Shown here: positions 33,226 to 41,975 of the stretch, in pieces | Layout: each line of letters begins with the position of its first letter | How positions within the stretch are numbered: position 1 is the stretch's first letter | Assembly: GCF_038397715.1 (NCBI RefSeq) | Contig: NZ_CP151633.1 | Span: 1,736,001-1,800,000 of the forward strand | Length of the DNA stretch: 64,000 nt | Direction of reading: 5' to 3' | DNA from: Microbacterium sp. LWO14-1.2 | GTDB taxonomy: Bacteria > Actinomycetota > Actinomycetes > Actinomycetales > Microbacteriaceae | Notes under the pieces: model-generated | The model's database searches: none | Seen by the model: only the letters and a program-made list of their open reading frames with translations | Told to the model about the DNA's origin: nothing | Translations under genes and position numbers: made by a program

Positions 33226-34074
33226 TCACCGCAGAACCTGCTCCGGTTGCATGCCGGCGGGCAACGGCATCCGCCTCTGCTCGTCACGGAACAGGCTCGG
33301 TGAGCGCCCGAGCCGCTGCGTGAACTGGCGCGAGAAGTACGACGGATCGTCGAAGCCGACCTGGCGTGCGATCGCTCCGACCTCGAGATCGGTCTCGACG
33401 AGCAGGGACTGCGCCCGCGCGAGCCGCGAGTCGATGAGCAGCTGCAGGGGCGTGAGCCCGGTCGCCGCGACGGCGGCAGCCCGCAGCTGGCCGACGCTCA
33501 GGCCGAGCTCGCGCGCACGGGTCTCCATCGGGATCTGGCGTGCCGCACCCCGGGTGAACGCCTCGATGAGGTCGGGAGCCGCGTCGGGCATGGTGGCCGC
33601 GGCGAGCTCGGCGATCCAGGCATAACCGGCGGCGGATGCTCGCAGCGCAGCGGCCGAGCCGCTGTCGGCGAGCTCCGAGTGCAGGGTGTCGAACGTCGGA
33701 CGCAGCGAGTCGGGCACCCCGTCGAGCGGGACGATCGGCTTCGCCCGCCGCCACGCACCCAACTCGTCGAGCGCACGGGTGGCCGCCCCCGAGAACAGCA
33801 CCCAGTGCTCGGTCCACCCGGATCGCTGCGGGCCGTACCCGTGCACGACACCGGGGAAGAGCCACAGCAGCGCAGGTGCGTCCACGCGCACATCGCCGGT
33901 GAGCGGACTCGAGTACCACCCGCTGCCCTCGCTCACCACGACGGCGGCGTGCGATCGCAGCTGCCGGTCGCGGAATCCCTCGTTCCGACCCGAGTACTCG
34001 CCGGCGCCGAGGCACGCGATCGTCACGTCGGTGAGCGTGCGAGCCGGGGTCGCGTAGATCGCCCAGTTCTGCAT
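33226..34074 (-). CDS. AraC family transcriptional regulator
   Basis: 282 residues: an N-terminal AraC-type cupin ligand-binding domain (about 10-150, with LLWLFPGVVHGYGP and WTEHWVLFSG) and a C-terminal double helix-turn-helix (about 180-275, GLSVGQLRAAAVAATGLTPL and VGAIARQVGFDDPSYFSRQF, the AraC signature). Divergent from the PhyH-type oxygenase gene with a 93-bp gap and convergent with the sugar importer. It may control either; divergence favours the oxygenase. Effector unknown. Confidence 0.88.
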   Translation of the reverse strand: MQNWAIYATPARTLTDVTIACLGAGEYSGRNEGFRDRQLRSHAAVVVSEGSGWYSSPLTGDVRVDAPALLWLFPGVVHGYGPQRSGWTEHWVLFSGAATRALDELGAWRRAKPIVPLDGVPDSLRPTFDTLHSELADSGSAAALRASAAGYAWIAELAAATMPDAAPDLIEAFTRGAARQIPMETRARELGLSVGQLRAAAVAATGLTPLQLLIDSRLARAQSLLVETDLEVGAIARQVGFDDPSYFSRQFTQRLGRSPSLFRDEQRRMPLPAGMQPEQVLR

Positions 34075-34167
34075 AATCCTCCTAGTGTCGTGAGCGAACC
34101 CCGAAAGTACAAGCAGATGTCATCGGATTGCATGGCTCGATCGTGCTACTGCGAGAAGACTCGATGC

Positions 34168-35016
34168 ATGATCACCTCCAACGGCTACATCCTCGACGAG
34201 AGCCCCGGCCGACTGGGACGACTCGACGCCGTGCCTGTCGGCGAGCGCCGCGACCGGGATGCTCTGTGGCAGCGTCTGCGCCGCGATGGATACCTCTACC
34301 TGACCCAGCACCTCGACGCGGATCTCGTCGAGGGCTTCCGCCGGTACTACTTCGAGACCCTCGCCCCGACGGGTCTGGTCGACGTCGACGGCATCCACGA
34401 GGGTGTGGACGCGGGAGGGCCGGTCGACGGCGCCCTCACCCGCCGGCTGCTGTTCGACGAGATCGTGCCGGGCGACAGGTACGCGGCACTGACGACGCAT
34501 CCGTCGATCCGCGACTGGTTCCGGTGGTTCCTCGGCGATGACGTGCACCTGCACCGACGCCGCATCATCCGGCACACCCGCCCCGGGGAGAGCGGAATCG
34601 GCACCGCCACGCAGGCTCACTACGACCTCGTGTACCTGCGCGAAGGCACGGACCGGGTGCTGTCGATGTGGATCCCGCTCGGCGACTGCAGTGTCGAGAC
34701 CGGCGGCCTCGCCTACCTCGAGGGCAGCCACCATCGGGTGATGGCGCAGGAGCGGGCCGGCACGCTGCGCCTGCCGGCGGCCTCGATCACCGCCGACCTC
34801 CCCTCCCTGGCCGACGAGTACGACGCGCGCTGGCTGGTCGCCGACTACCGCGCCGGCGACGTCATGGTGCACTCCGCGCACATCGTGCACGCGTCGACCG
34901 ACAACGTCGATCCCCGGTCACGCATCCGGCTCTCCACCGACATCCGCTACCAGCGGGTCTCCGACCCCATCGACTGGCGCTGGCAGGAGCACTGGTTCGA
35001 GGGCGACGGTCTCTGA
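34168..35016 (+). CDS. Phytanoyl-CoA dioxygenase (PhyH) family protein
   Basis: 282-residue Fe(II)/2-oxoglutarate-dependent oxygenase, probably hydroxylating a small metabolite. The iron-binding facial triad is visible as His-x-Asp in TQAHYDLVYLREG and a distal His in VMVHSAHIVHAS; an Arg for 2-oxoglutarate follows in RSRIRLSTDIRYQ. The start MITSNGYILDES is chosen at 34168; a competing ATG 4 nt upstream is in another frame. Lies between AraC and ROK regulator genes, with no pathway neighbours that reveal its substrate. Confidence 0.82.
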   Translation: MITSNGYILDESPGRLGRLDAVPVGERRDRDALWQRLRRDGYLYLTQHLDADLVEGFRRYYFETLAPTGLVDVDGIHEGVDAGGPVDGALTRRLLFDEIVPGDRYAALTTHPSIRDWFRWFLGDDVHLHRRRIIRHTRPGESGIGTATQAHYDLVYLREGTDRVLSMWIPLGDCSVETGGLAYLEGSHHRVMAQERAGTLRLPAASITADLPSLADEYDARWLVADYRAGDVMVHSAHIVHASTDNVDPRSRIRLSTDIRYQRVSDPIDWRWQEHWFEGDGL

Positions 35017-35044
35017 GCGTGCCGCGCGACCCGCGCCAGGAGGA

Positions 35045-36199
35045 CTACGGATGCCGGGGCAGCTGCGGCGGCATCCATCGCACCCCGAGGGATGCCGTGA
35101 GGGCGGCCTGCGCGGGCCCTGCCGCGAGGGAGATCGCGGGATCGGCGTATCGGACAGGCACCTGCGCGGTGCCCGTCGCCGCATAGTCGGTCTCCGCGCG
35201 GACCAGGTCGAGGAAGCGGTCGCCGAGCACGGCCCCCGGTCCGCCGATCACGATCTCGGCCGGATCCAGCAGCGCGCTGAGCAGCTTGATCGCCCTGGCC
35301 AGCGCGCGGGCCCCCTCGTCGAGGTCGCGCTGGTCGGCGCGGGCCACGAGCGCCCTGATCTCGTCGACGTCGAGCGCGTCCGAGAAGTCCTGCCCGAGCA
35401 TGGGCCCGAGTGCGGCGGCGGATTCCAGGCATCCGGTCCGACCGCAGCGGCAGGCGCGGGCCGCCTCGCCGAACACCACCTGCACGTGCCCGATCTCGCC
35501 GGCACGATGGCGGGGGCCCGGAGCCAGCTCGCCGTCGAGCGTGACTGCGGCGCCGATGCCGCCGCCGACATGGATGAAGAGTCGATGACCCGAGCGCGGA
35601 CCATCGGCTCCCGCCTCGGCGATGGCCTCGGCATCCACGTCGTTCACGAGGAGCACCGGTGCGCCGAGGACCGTCTCGAGGCGTTCGGCGAGCGGAACAT
35701 CGCGCCAGTCCAGTTGCACGCTCTCGAGCACGGTGCGTCCGTCGGTGGTGCCCGGCAGCTGCACCGCGGCGATGAGGAGGCGGTCGCCGTAGTCGTCGGC
35801 GACCGAGGCGAGCGCAGTCGCCAGCATCCGCTCGCGCGTGCCGTCGGTGAAGTCCACGCGCCGCGCGTCGATCTCTCCTCCGGCGAGCGAGATCAGGGTG
35901 ATCCTCGCATCGGTGGGTCGCAGGATCACCACGAGGATGAGGTGGTGGTCGGCGTCGATGTCGAGCGTCGTCGCACGTTTGCCGCCGGTGCTCGCGGCCT
36001 GCGCGCCCTCGACGATCAGGCGGTCGTCGAGGAGCTCGGCGACGAGCGACGACGCCGTGGCAGCCGTGAGCCCCGTGGCGCGCGAGATGCCGGCGCGTGT
36101 CTGGGTGCCGGGGGCGTCGAACACGAGCTGCAGCGCCCTGCGGACGTTCGCACGCCGTACCGCCGCTTGGGTGTCGAGTGCGTCATCGGCGTTGAGCAT
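35045..36199 (-). CDS. ROK family transcriptional regulator
   Basis: 384 residues: an N-terminal winged helix (about 15-75, TRAGISRATGLTAATASSLV) fused to a ROK kinase-like sensor domain with LFIHVGGGIGAAVTLDGEL, the GEIGHVQVVFG segment and the zinc motif CRCGRTGCLESAAAL. The glycine-rich ATP loop of true ROK kinases is degraded near residue 85, so it should sense a sugar and not phosphorylate it. Convergent with PhyH. Candidate operator at 36265-36280 upstream of its own start. Confidence 0.88.
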   Translation of the reverse strand: MLNADDALDTQAAVRRANVRRALQLVFDAPGTQTRAGISRATGLTAATASSLVAELLDDRLIVEGAQAASTGGKRATTLDIDADHHLILVVILRPTDARITLISLAGGEIDARRVDFTDGTRERMLATALASVADDYGDRLLIAAVQLPGTTDGRTVLESVQLDWRDVPLAERLETVLGAPVLLVNDVDAEAIAEAGADGPRSGHRLFIHVGGGIGAAVTLDGELAPGPRHRAGEIGHVQVVFGEAARACRCGRTGCLESAAALGPMLGQDFSDALDVDEIRALVARADQRDLDEGARALARAIKLLSALLDPAEIVIGGPGAVLGDRFLDLVRAETDYAATGTAQVPVRYADPAISLAAGPAQAALTASLGVRWMPPQLPRHP

Positions 36200-36264
36200 G
36201 GGGCGATTCCTGTGCGGGAGAACGGTTGACAGTTCGGGACCGTCTGCGTAACCTCTTACATAGT

Positions 36265-36280
36265 TTAGTCAATGAACTAA
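36265..36280. promoter_or_regulatory. Candidate ROK operator
   Basis: TTAGT-CAATGA-ACTAA, an AT-rich palindrome in the 136-bp gap between the ROK regulator start and the chorismate mutase stop. AT-rich inverted repeats with TTAGT/ACTAA arms resemble XylR/NagC-type ROK sites. Likely autoregulation. Confidence 0.5.
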
Positions 36281-36335
36281 GTCGGGTTCCGGGCGAGTGA
36301 GTGCTGCACACACCGTCGCTCGCCCGGAAGACCCG

Positions 36336-36635
36336 TCACCGCCCTCCGGCGGCTTCCGTGTGATGGCGGATCACCTCGGCCACCACGAAGTTGAACCACT
36401 TCTCCGCGAACTCCGGATCGAGGTGCGCCTCCTCCGCGAGCGCCCGCAGCCGCGCGACCTGCTGCTCCTCACGCCCGGGATCGGATGCCGGCATCTCGTG
36501 CTCTGCCTTGAGTCGGCCGACCTGCTGTGTGGCACGGAAACGCTCCGCGAGCATGAAGATGAGAGCGGCATCGATGTTGTCGATGCTCGAGCGCAGTCGG
36601 AGGAGTTCAGCGCGGGGATCTTCGGCGGCGGTCAT
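36336..36635 (-). CDS. Chorismate mutase (AroQ class)
   Basis: 99-residue all-helical enzyme converting chorismate to prephenate in phenylalanine/tyrosine synthesis. Family features: ELLRLRSSIDNIDAALIFML with the catalytic Arg, AERFRATQQVGRLKAEHEMP with Arg and Lys of the active site, and REEQQVARLRALAEEAHLDP. The length fits a monofunctional intracellular AroQ mutase with no signal peptide. The convergent/divergent neighbours are unrelated, so it is probably monocistronic. Confidence 0.87.
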   Translation of the reverse strand: MTAAEDPRAELLRLRSSIDNIDAALIFMLAERFRATQQVGRLKAEHEMPASDPGREEQQVARLRALAEEAHLDPEFAEKWFNFVVAEVIRHHTEAAGGR

Positions 36636-36726
36636 GCCCCTACTCTACGGAAACACGGGCCTGGACGACCCTGCGGGTGACCTCGGATGCCGAAGGCGCA
36701 GCCACCCCGGCCGCTATCGTGAGTAC

Positions 36727-37974
36727 ATGAGCGATGACGAGCGATCCCGGTCCGAGAGCGCGGAGGGCGCGGCATCCGAACGGACGGAGATGCCGCCGTC
36801 GTCCGCCGGGATCGAGAGCCCCGAGACGGAATCTGCGGCGACCGAGGATGCCGGAGCCGGAGACGTCACGGCGGCGACCGCTGCCCCCGCCGAGGTCGTC
36901 GAGCCGATGACGCCCAGTCGCTCGTTCTGGACACGCATCGACCGTCCGTTCGTGTTCGGCTTCCTTGTCACGCTCGGCGGCCTCGCGGCCGTGCTGCTCG
37001 GCCTCGCCCTGTCGAATCTCTCCACCGTGCTCATCTACATCGCCCTCGCACTCTTCGCAGCCCTGGGCCTCGACCCGTCGGTGCGGTTCCTCGAACGCCG
37101 CGGACTCTCGCGCGCACTGTCGGTGGTGGCGGTGATCCTGGCATTGATCGTCGTCGCGGGCCTGCTGCTGTGGATGGTCGTGCCGATCGTCGTCGACCAG
37201 ATCGCGAGCTTCGTGCGCTCGGTGCCCGGCATGATCGCCGAGTTCACCCGGTCCGACATCTACGCGACCCTGGAGCGGCAGTTCGGCGACCAGTTCGAGG
37301 ACCTCGTCGCCGACGTGCAGAAGTTCCTGACCGACCCGGGCAACATCGCTGTGATCGGGGGAGGAGCCCTGCAGGTCGGTGCGAGCATCGCCTCGGCCAT
37401 CTCGGGCATCATCGTCGTGCTCGTGCTCACCCTGTACTTCGTCGCCACCCTGCCGACCATCAAGTCCGGCCTGCTGCGCCTGGTCCCGGCGCGCGACCGT
37501 GCGCGGGCGAGCGACATCACCGACCAGATCACCGACTCGGTGGGCGGCTACGTCATGGGAATGGTGATCCTCGCGTTCTGCAACGCGATCCTGGCGTTCC
37601 TGCTGTACCTGTTCCTCGGCCTGCCGTTCCCGCCGCTCATGGCCACGGTCGCGTTCTGCATCACCCTGATCCCGCTCGTCGGATCCGTGCTGTTCTGGAT
37701 CATCGGAACCAGTCTCGCGCTGTTCACGAACCCCGTCGCCGCGCTCGTGTTCGCGATCATCTACCTCGTGTACATGCAGATCGAGGCCTACGTCATCACG
37801 CCCCGCGTCATGAACCGCGCGATCTCGATCCCCGGATCCCTCGTCGTGATCGGGGCGCTCGCAGGCGGCACGCTGCTCGGCCTGCTCGGAGCCCTCGTGG
37901 CGGTGCCGGTCGCGGCATCCATCCTCATCATCATCAAGCAGGTGTGGGTGCCGAGGCAGGACGCCCGCGTCTAG
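36727..37974 (+). CDS. AI-2E family transporter
   Basis: 415-residue membrane protein of the AI-2E/TqsA family. An acidic ~70-residue disordered N-terminus (many Glu, Ala, Thr) precedes about eight hydrophobic segments, beginning FVFGFLVTLGGLAAVLLGLA and ending with ASILIIIKQVWVP; the family's LIPLVGSVLFWIIGTSLAL and TPRVMNRAISIPGSLVVIGA segments are present. Members are exporters or Na+/H+ antiporters; signal-molecule export is only shown for a few. The start MSDDERSRSE lies about 8 nt after TATCGT, a possible -10 of a leaderless transcript. Confidence 0.86.
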   Translation: MSDDERSRSESAEGAASERTEMPPSSAGIESPETESAATEDAGAGDVTAATAAPAEVVEPMTPSRSFWTRIDRPFVFGFLVTLGGLAAVLLGLALSNLSTVLIYIALALFAALGLDPSVRFLERRGLSRALSVVAVILALIVVAGLLLWMVVPIVVDQIASFVRSVPGMIAEFTRSDIYATLERQFGDQFEDLVADVQKFLTDPGNIAVIGGGALQVGASIASAISGIIVVLVLTLYFVATLPTIKSGLLRLVPARDRARASDITDQITDSVGGYVMGMVILAFCNAILAFLLYLFLGLPFPPLMATVAFCITLIPLVGSVLFWIIGTSLALFTNPVAALVFAIIYLVYMQIEAYVITPRVMNRAISIPGSLVVIGALAGGTLLGLLGALVAVPVAASILIIIKQVWVPRQDARV

Positions 37975-37999
37975 CCGCTCTGCCCGCGCTCGCCCGCCC

Positions 38000-38081
38000 G
38001 CCGAGACCCACCACGCGCGTCCAGACCCACCCTCAGCGACGTTGCGCAGGGTGGGTCTCGGCGGGGGTGGTGGGTCTCGGC
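38000..38081. repeat. Nested inverted repeats after the AI-2E gene
   Basis: Outer arms GCCGAGACCCACCA (38000-38013) and TGGTGGGTCTCGGC (38068-38081); inner arms AGACCCACCCT (38023-38033) and AGGGTGGGTCT (38048-38058). The alternative pairings resemble a duplicated terminator for the rightward AI-2E gene. The 200-bp gap 37975-38174 holds this, the G tract and the terminator at 38132. Confidence 0.6.
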
Positions 38082-38083
38082 GC

Positions 38084-38099
38084 GGGGGGGGGGGGGGGG
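38084..38099 (+). repeat. Homopolymer tract of 16 G
   Basis: Sixteen consecutive G directly after the inverted repeat. Unusually long even for high-GC DNA; it may be slippage-prone or a sequencing/assembly uncertainty. No gene start is close enough for obvious phase variation. Confidence 0.85.
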
Positions 38100-38131
38100 T
38101 GAGCGCGGCGCACGCACGGGGACGCAGAAAT

Positions 38132-38153
38132 GCCCGGGTCCTGAGACCCGGGC
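38132..38153 (-). terminator. Terminator of the osmoprotectant ABC operon
   Basis: GCCCGGGTC (38132-38140), loop CTGA, GACCCGGGC (38145-38153), 22 bp beyond the stop of the binding-protein gene at 38175. On the minus strand it is followed by ATTTCTGCG, a weak T-rich tail. Confidence 0.75.
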
Positions 38154-38174
38154 ACTTCCGTCAGGCTCTGCGAC

Positions 38175-39098
38175 TCAGATGAGGTCGTTGTCGGTGAGCC
38201 ACTGCTTCGCGATGTCGGCCGACGACTTCTGGTCGACCGTGCTCTGCACGTTGAGGGCGACGAGCTCCTCACCGGTGAGCTTCGCGCTGATCGCGTTCAG
38301 GACATCCGACACCTCATCGGCGATGTCGCTCGAGACGATCGGCACGACGTTCGACGAGATGATGAGGTTCTCGGGGTCCTCCAGGGCCACGATGTCCTCG
38401 GTCTCGAACGCCGGGTCGGCCGTGTAGATGTCGGCCACCTGGATCGAACCGGCGAGCAGCGACTCGAGCGTGGTCTGGCCGGTGGCCGAGAACGTCAGGT
38501 CGACGCCGTAGACCTCCTTGGCGCGAGCCGGGCTGTACGGACGCTGCTCGAACTCGGGAGCGGCGCCGATCGTCACCTGCGACGACACGTTCTTCAGGTC
38601 GCCGATCGTCTTCAGGTCGTTCTCCTCGGCGAAGCTCTTCAGCACCGTGTAGGAGTCCTGGTCGGTGGCCTCGGCGAAGTCGAGCGCCGTGAGGCCGTCG
38701 GGCAGCGCGTCGCCGAGAGCGGTGTAGACGTCCTCGGGGCTCGTGACGGTGACCTCGTCGTCGGAAAGGTACTCGAGCAGGCTGCCCGTGTACTCGGGGA
38801 AGACGTTGATCGCGCCGGACTCGACGTCGGGCATGTACGCGTCGCGCTGACCGATGTTGAGCTTCTTCTCGACGTCGAAGCCCTTGGCCTCGAGCGCCTG
38901 AGCGTAGATCTCGGCGATGATCTCGTTGGAGTAGTACGCCTGCGAGCCGACGACGATGGTGTCGCCGCTGCCCGAGCTGTCGCCGGAGTCGCTGGGCTCG
39001 TCGAGCGGGTTGCTCGACGAGCAGGCCGACAGGGCGAGAGCCGCCGCGGCGACCAGGCCGACGGCGAAGACCGAGCGCTTGCCTCGTGCTGTGAACAT
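38175..39098 (-). CDS. Osmoprotectant (glycine betaine/choline) ABC transporter substrate-binding lipoprotein
   Basis: 307-residue binding protein of the OpuCC/OsmF type. Lipoprotein signal MFTARGKRSVFAVGLVAAAA with lipobox LSAC (Cys about residue 26), a Ser/Asp-rich linker, then GDTIVVGSQAYYSNEIIAEI and the family's GAINVFPEYTGSLLEYLSDD ligand-site strand. It delivers quaternary ammonium compounds to the permeases encoded upstream. Last gene of a four-gene leftward operon, 65 nt after the permease gene, and followed by a terminator. Confidence 0.9.
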   Translation of the reverse strand: MFTARGKRSVFAVGLVAAAALALSACSSSNPLDEPSDSGDSSGSGDTIVVGSQAYYSNEIIAEIYAQALEAKGFDVEKKLNIGQRDAYMPDVESGAINVFPEYTGSLLEYLSDDEVTVTSPEDVYTALGDALPDGLTALDFAEATDQDSYTVLKSFAEENDLKTIGDLKNVSSQVTIGAAPEFEQRPYSPARAKEVYGVDLTFSATGQTTLESLLAGSIQVADIYTADPAFETEDIVALEDPENLIISSNVVPIVSSDIADEVSDVLNAISAKLTGEELVALNVQSTVDQKSSADIAKQWLTDNDLI

Positions 39099-39163
39099 GG
39101 GATTCCTCTTCTCTGGGTACTGCTGCTGTGTGACGAAGGGTTCGTGTGCGTCGAACCGCCGGA

Positions 39164-39898
39164 TCAGGCGGTGGCGGGAGCGGATGCCGTCGCGGCGGAG
39201 TCGGCGCGGGCACGTCGCCGTGTCGGACGCCCGGCGCGGAGCCCGGCAGGGACCGCGGCGTGCTGCGCGGCGGCGAGGATCAGGTCGACGATGAGAGCGA
39301 GCACGGCGACGAGGAGAGCGCCCGCGAGCACCTGGTCGAACCGGCGCAGCGGGATGCCCTGGATGATGGGGTAGCCGAGACCGCCCAGGTTGACGTAGGC
39401 GGCGATCGTCACGGTGGCGATCACCTGGAGGAGCGCGGATCGGATGCCGCCGACCAGCAGAGGCAGCCCGAGAGGCACCTCGACCTTCCAGAACACCTGC
39501 CATCCCGTCATGCCCATCGACTTCGCGGCGTCGATCACCCGACGGTCGATGGCTTCGAGTCCCGTGTAGGCCCCGGCGAGGAGCGACGGGATCGCCAGCA
39601 GGACGAAGGTGATGACGGCGGCCTCGGGGATCCGCAGCACGCCGAGGAGCAGCACGAGGAGGATCAGGAGTCCGAAAGCGGGGATCGCGCGGGCCGCGCC
39701 GGACACCGCGACGGCGATCTCGCGCCCCTTGCCGGTGTGACCGATGAGCCACCCGATCGGCAGCGCGATGGCCGCGGCGATCAGGACGGAGATCGCGGTG
39801 AGCGCGAGGTGCTGGCCGAGCAGCTTCGGCAGCGCGTAATTGCCCGTCCACTGCTCGGGGGCGAACATCCAGGCGAAGGCTTCGAGGAAGAGGTTCAT
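39164..39898 (-). CDS. Osmoprotectant ABC transporter permease (OpuCD-like)
   Basis: 244-residue permease with about five to six hydrophobic segments, starting MNLFLEAFAWMFAPEQW and containing the EAA-type loop VIDAAKSMGMTGWQVFWKVEVPLG at about residues 118-141. The C-terminus is Arg/Ala rich. Its start overlaps the end of the other permease gene by 4 nt. Confidence 0.9.
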   Translation of the reverse strand: MNLFLEAFAWMFAPEQWTGNYALPKLLGQHLALTAISVLIAAAIALPIGWLIGHTGKGREIAVAVSGAARAIPAFGLLILLVLLLGVLRIPEAAVITFVLLAIPSLLAGAYTGLEAIDRRVIDAAKSMGMTGWQVFWKVEVPLGLPLLVGGIRSALLQVIATVTIAAYVNLGGLGYPIIQGIPLRRFDQVLAGALLVAVLALIVDLILAAAQHAAVPAGLRAGRPTRRRARADSAATASAPATA

Positions 39899-40575
39899 GC
39901 GGGAGCCCCCACGGCGATGGCGCGAGCGGCGGGCGTCTTCGTCGCGACGCGGGTCCACGGCATCAGGGCGCGTCCGAGCAGCAGCAGGATCAGGTCGATC
40001 ACGAGCGCGATGATCACGACCGCGATGACCCCGGCGAACACCTCGGCGATGATGCGGCGCTCGAGACCGTTCGTGAAGAGGTACCCCAGGTTCGTGACAC
40101 CGATGAGCGTGCCCACCGTGGCGAGCGAGATCGTGCTCACGGCAGTGACCCTCAGTCCGGCGAGGATCACGGGTCCGGCGAGCGGGAACTCGACGGCCCA
40201 GAAGCGGCGGAACGGCGCGAAGCCCGTGGCCGTCGCCGCCTGGCGCACGTCGTCGTCGACGGAATCGAGCCCGTCGGAGACCGCGCGCACGAGAATCGCG
40301 ATGGCGTAGATCGTCAGCGCCACGACGAGGTTCGGCTCCTCCGTCGCCGAGTACCCGAGCGTCGCCGGCAGTAGGATCAGCAGCGCCAGGGAGGGGATCG
40401 TGTACAGCAGGCCCGTGAGCACGATGATCGGTCCGCGCACGAGACGGAATCGCCAGGCGACCCAGCCGAGCGGCAGCGACAGCACGAACCCGAGCACGAT
40501 CGGGATGATGCTCTGGCGCAGGTGCACCAGAGTCAGATCGAGGATCAGCCCGAGGTTGTCGCCGACCCAGTTCAC
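39895..40575 (-). CDS. Osmoprotectant ABC transporter permease (OpuCB-like)
   Basis: 226-residue permease with about six hydrophobic segments. GTG start (VNWVGDNLGLILDLTLVHL) overlapping the ATPase gene stop by 4 nt. The loop VRQAATATGFAPFRRFWAVE is the ATPase-contact region. Pairs with the following permease to form the heteromeric channel usual for OpuC systems. Confidence 0.88.
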   Translation of the reverse strand: MNWVGDNLGLILDLTLVHLRQSIIPIVLGFVLSLPLGWVAWRFRLVRGPIIVLTGLLYTIPSLALLILLPATLGYSATEEPNLVVALTIYAIAILVRAVSDGLDSVDDDVRQAATATGFAPFRRFWAVEFPLAGPVILAGLRVTAVSTISLATVGTLIGVTNLGYLFTNGLERRIIAEVFAGVIAVVIIALVIDLILLLLGRALMPWTRVATKTPAARAIAVGAPA

Positions 40576-41459
40576 GGGTGACCGCCCTGCACCGCGTCGA
40601 GGGCGGCGGTGTCGGGCCCGGAGAGCGGACCGTCGGACGTCTCGGCATCCGCCACGATCGCACCCTGCGTGCGGCCCTCCGAGTCCACGACGACGGTGCC
40701 GTGCGGAGTCTGCTTGAGGTGCAGCGCGCGGCGGCCCCGGTCGGCGCCGATGAACGAGGCGACGAAGTCGTCGGCCGGGTTCTCGATGATCTCGCTCGGG
40801 CTGCCCACCTGCACGATGCGCGCACCCTTGTCGAGGATCACCACCTGGTCGCCGAGGAGGAAGGCCTCGTCGATGTCGTGAGTCACGAACACGACGGTCT
40901 TGTCGAGCTCGTGCTGCAGACGCAGTGTCTCCTGCTGCAGGTCGGCGCGGACGATCGGATCGACGGCGCCGAACGGCTCGTCCATGAGCAGGATGTTCGG
41001 GTCGGCCGCGAGCCCGCGGGCCACGCCGACACGCTGCTGCTGCCCGCCCGACAGCTGGCTCGGGTAGCGCTCGGCCAGCGCCTGGTCGAGGCCCACCGTG
41101 TCGAGCAGCTCGCGTGAGCGCTTGTGCGCGTCGGCCTTCTTCACGCCGTTGAGGCGGAGGACCGTGGCGACGTTGTCGATCACCGTGAAGTGCGGCATGA
41201 GGCCGGAGTTCTGCATCACGTAGCCGATGCTGCGGCGCAGAGCGACGGGATCGCCCGCCAGAACGCTCTCTCCGTCGATCTCGACCTCTCCCGAGGTCGG
41301 CTCCACCATGCGGTTGATCATGCGGAGCAGGGTGGTCTTGCCGCATCCGGACGACCCGACGAAGACGGTCGTCTTACGCGATGGCAGAACCAGGCTGAAG
41401 TCGTTCACGGCGACGGCGCCGCCGGGGAACTTCTTCGTGACGTTGCGGAATTCGATCAT
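40572..41459 (-). CDS. Osmoprotectant ABC transporter ATPase (OpuCA-like)
   Basis: 295-residue ATPase. Walker A is FVGSSGCGKTTLLRM, signature LSGGQQQRVGVARGL, Walker B ILLMDEPFGAVDP and switch His in VFVTHDIDEAFL. It is shorter than the ProV-type ATPase at 940-2256: after the core only a short tail remains, with no full CBS pair. ATG start at MIEFRNVTKKFPGG. First gene of the operon. Confidence 0.9.
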   Translation of the reverse strand: MIEFRNVTKKFPGGAVAVNDFSLVLPSRKTTVFVGSSGCGKTTLLRMINRMVEPTSGEVEIDGESVLAGDPVALRRSIGYVMQNSGLMPHFTVIDNVATVLRLNGVKKADAHKRSRELLDTVGLDQALAERYPSQLSGGQQQRVGVARGLAADPNILLMDEPFGAVDPIVRADLQQETLRLQHELDKTVVFVTHDIDEAFLLGDQVVILDKGARIVQVGSPSEIIENPADDFVASFIGADRGRRALHLKQTPHGTVVVDSEGRTQGAIVADAETSDGPLSGPDTAALDAVQGGHP

Positions 41460-41523
41460 GGCTGTACTCCAGTCGGTCGATCGACGAGTCGGGCATCGGC
41501 GCCCCGGCGCCGGCACACGGCGG

Positions 41524-41826
41524 TCATGCTTCGATCTGCACGCGGGGATCGAAGGCCACGAAGCCGGAGAAGTCCTTGCCCACCCGGTCGAACGCCGACG
41601 GATACGGGGTCGGGTACGACCACGCGTAGTCCTCGTGCAGCTCGCCGCCGGCCTGCACGGAGAAGTACTGCGCTGCGCCCTTCCACGGGCATGTGTACGG
41701 CGTCGGGCTCTCGACGAGCGCGCCCTCGGTGATCGATGCGGGCGGGAAATACCAGTTGCCTTCGATGCGCGCGAGGTCACTCTCGTCTGCTTCGGCGATG
41801 ACGGTTCCTGCGAGTACAGCCTTCAT
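41524..41826 (-). CDS. DUF427 domain-containing protein
   Basis: 100-residue protein made almost entirely of one DUF427 domain (beta-rich, function unknown). Typical family words are visible: GNWYFPPASI, TPYTCPWKGAAQYFSV with the conserved CPWKG, and DYAWSYPTPYP. No signal peptide. It lies 64 nt upstream of the ABC ATPase gene on the same strand; any functional link is unknown. Confidence 0.9.
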   Translation of the reverse strand: MKAVLAGTVIAEADESDLARIEGNWYFPPASITEGALVESPTPYTCPWKGAAQYFSVQAGGELHEDYAWSYPTPYPSAFDRVGKDFSGFVAFDPRVQIEA

Positions 41827-41975
41827 GGTTCTGCCTCCTGGGATGTGGGTATGAGCGTAACCGAGGTGTACGACATCCGCTCGGGGTTGCGCGAGGGGTC
41901 GTCAATGTGGGAAACAAAGTCCCTCGCCTGTTCGGCACGGGGATCGGAACGGATTGCTCCGCGCCGGCAGCGCGA

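Noticed and set aside
35045..36199. ROK sugar kinase
   Set aside because: An N-terminal winged helix is fused to the ROK domain, and the ATP loop is degraded, so it is a regulator.
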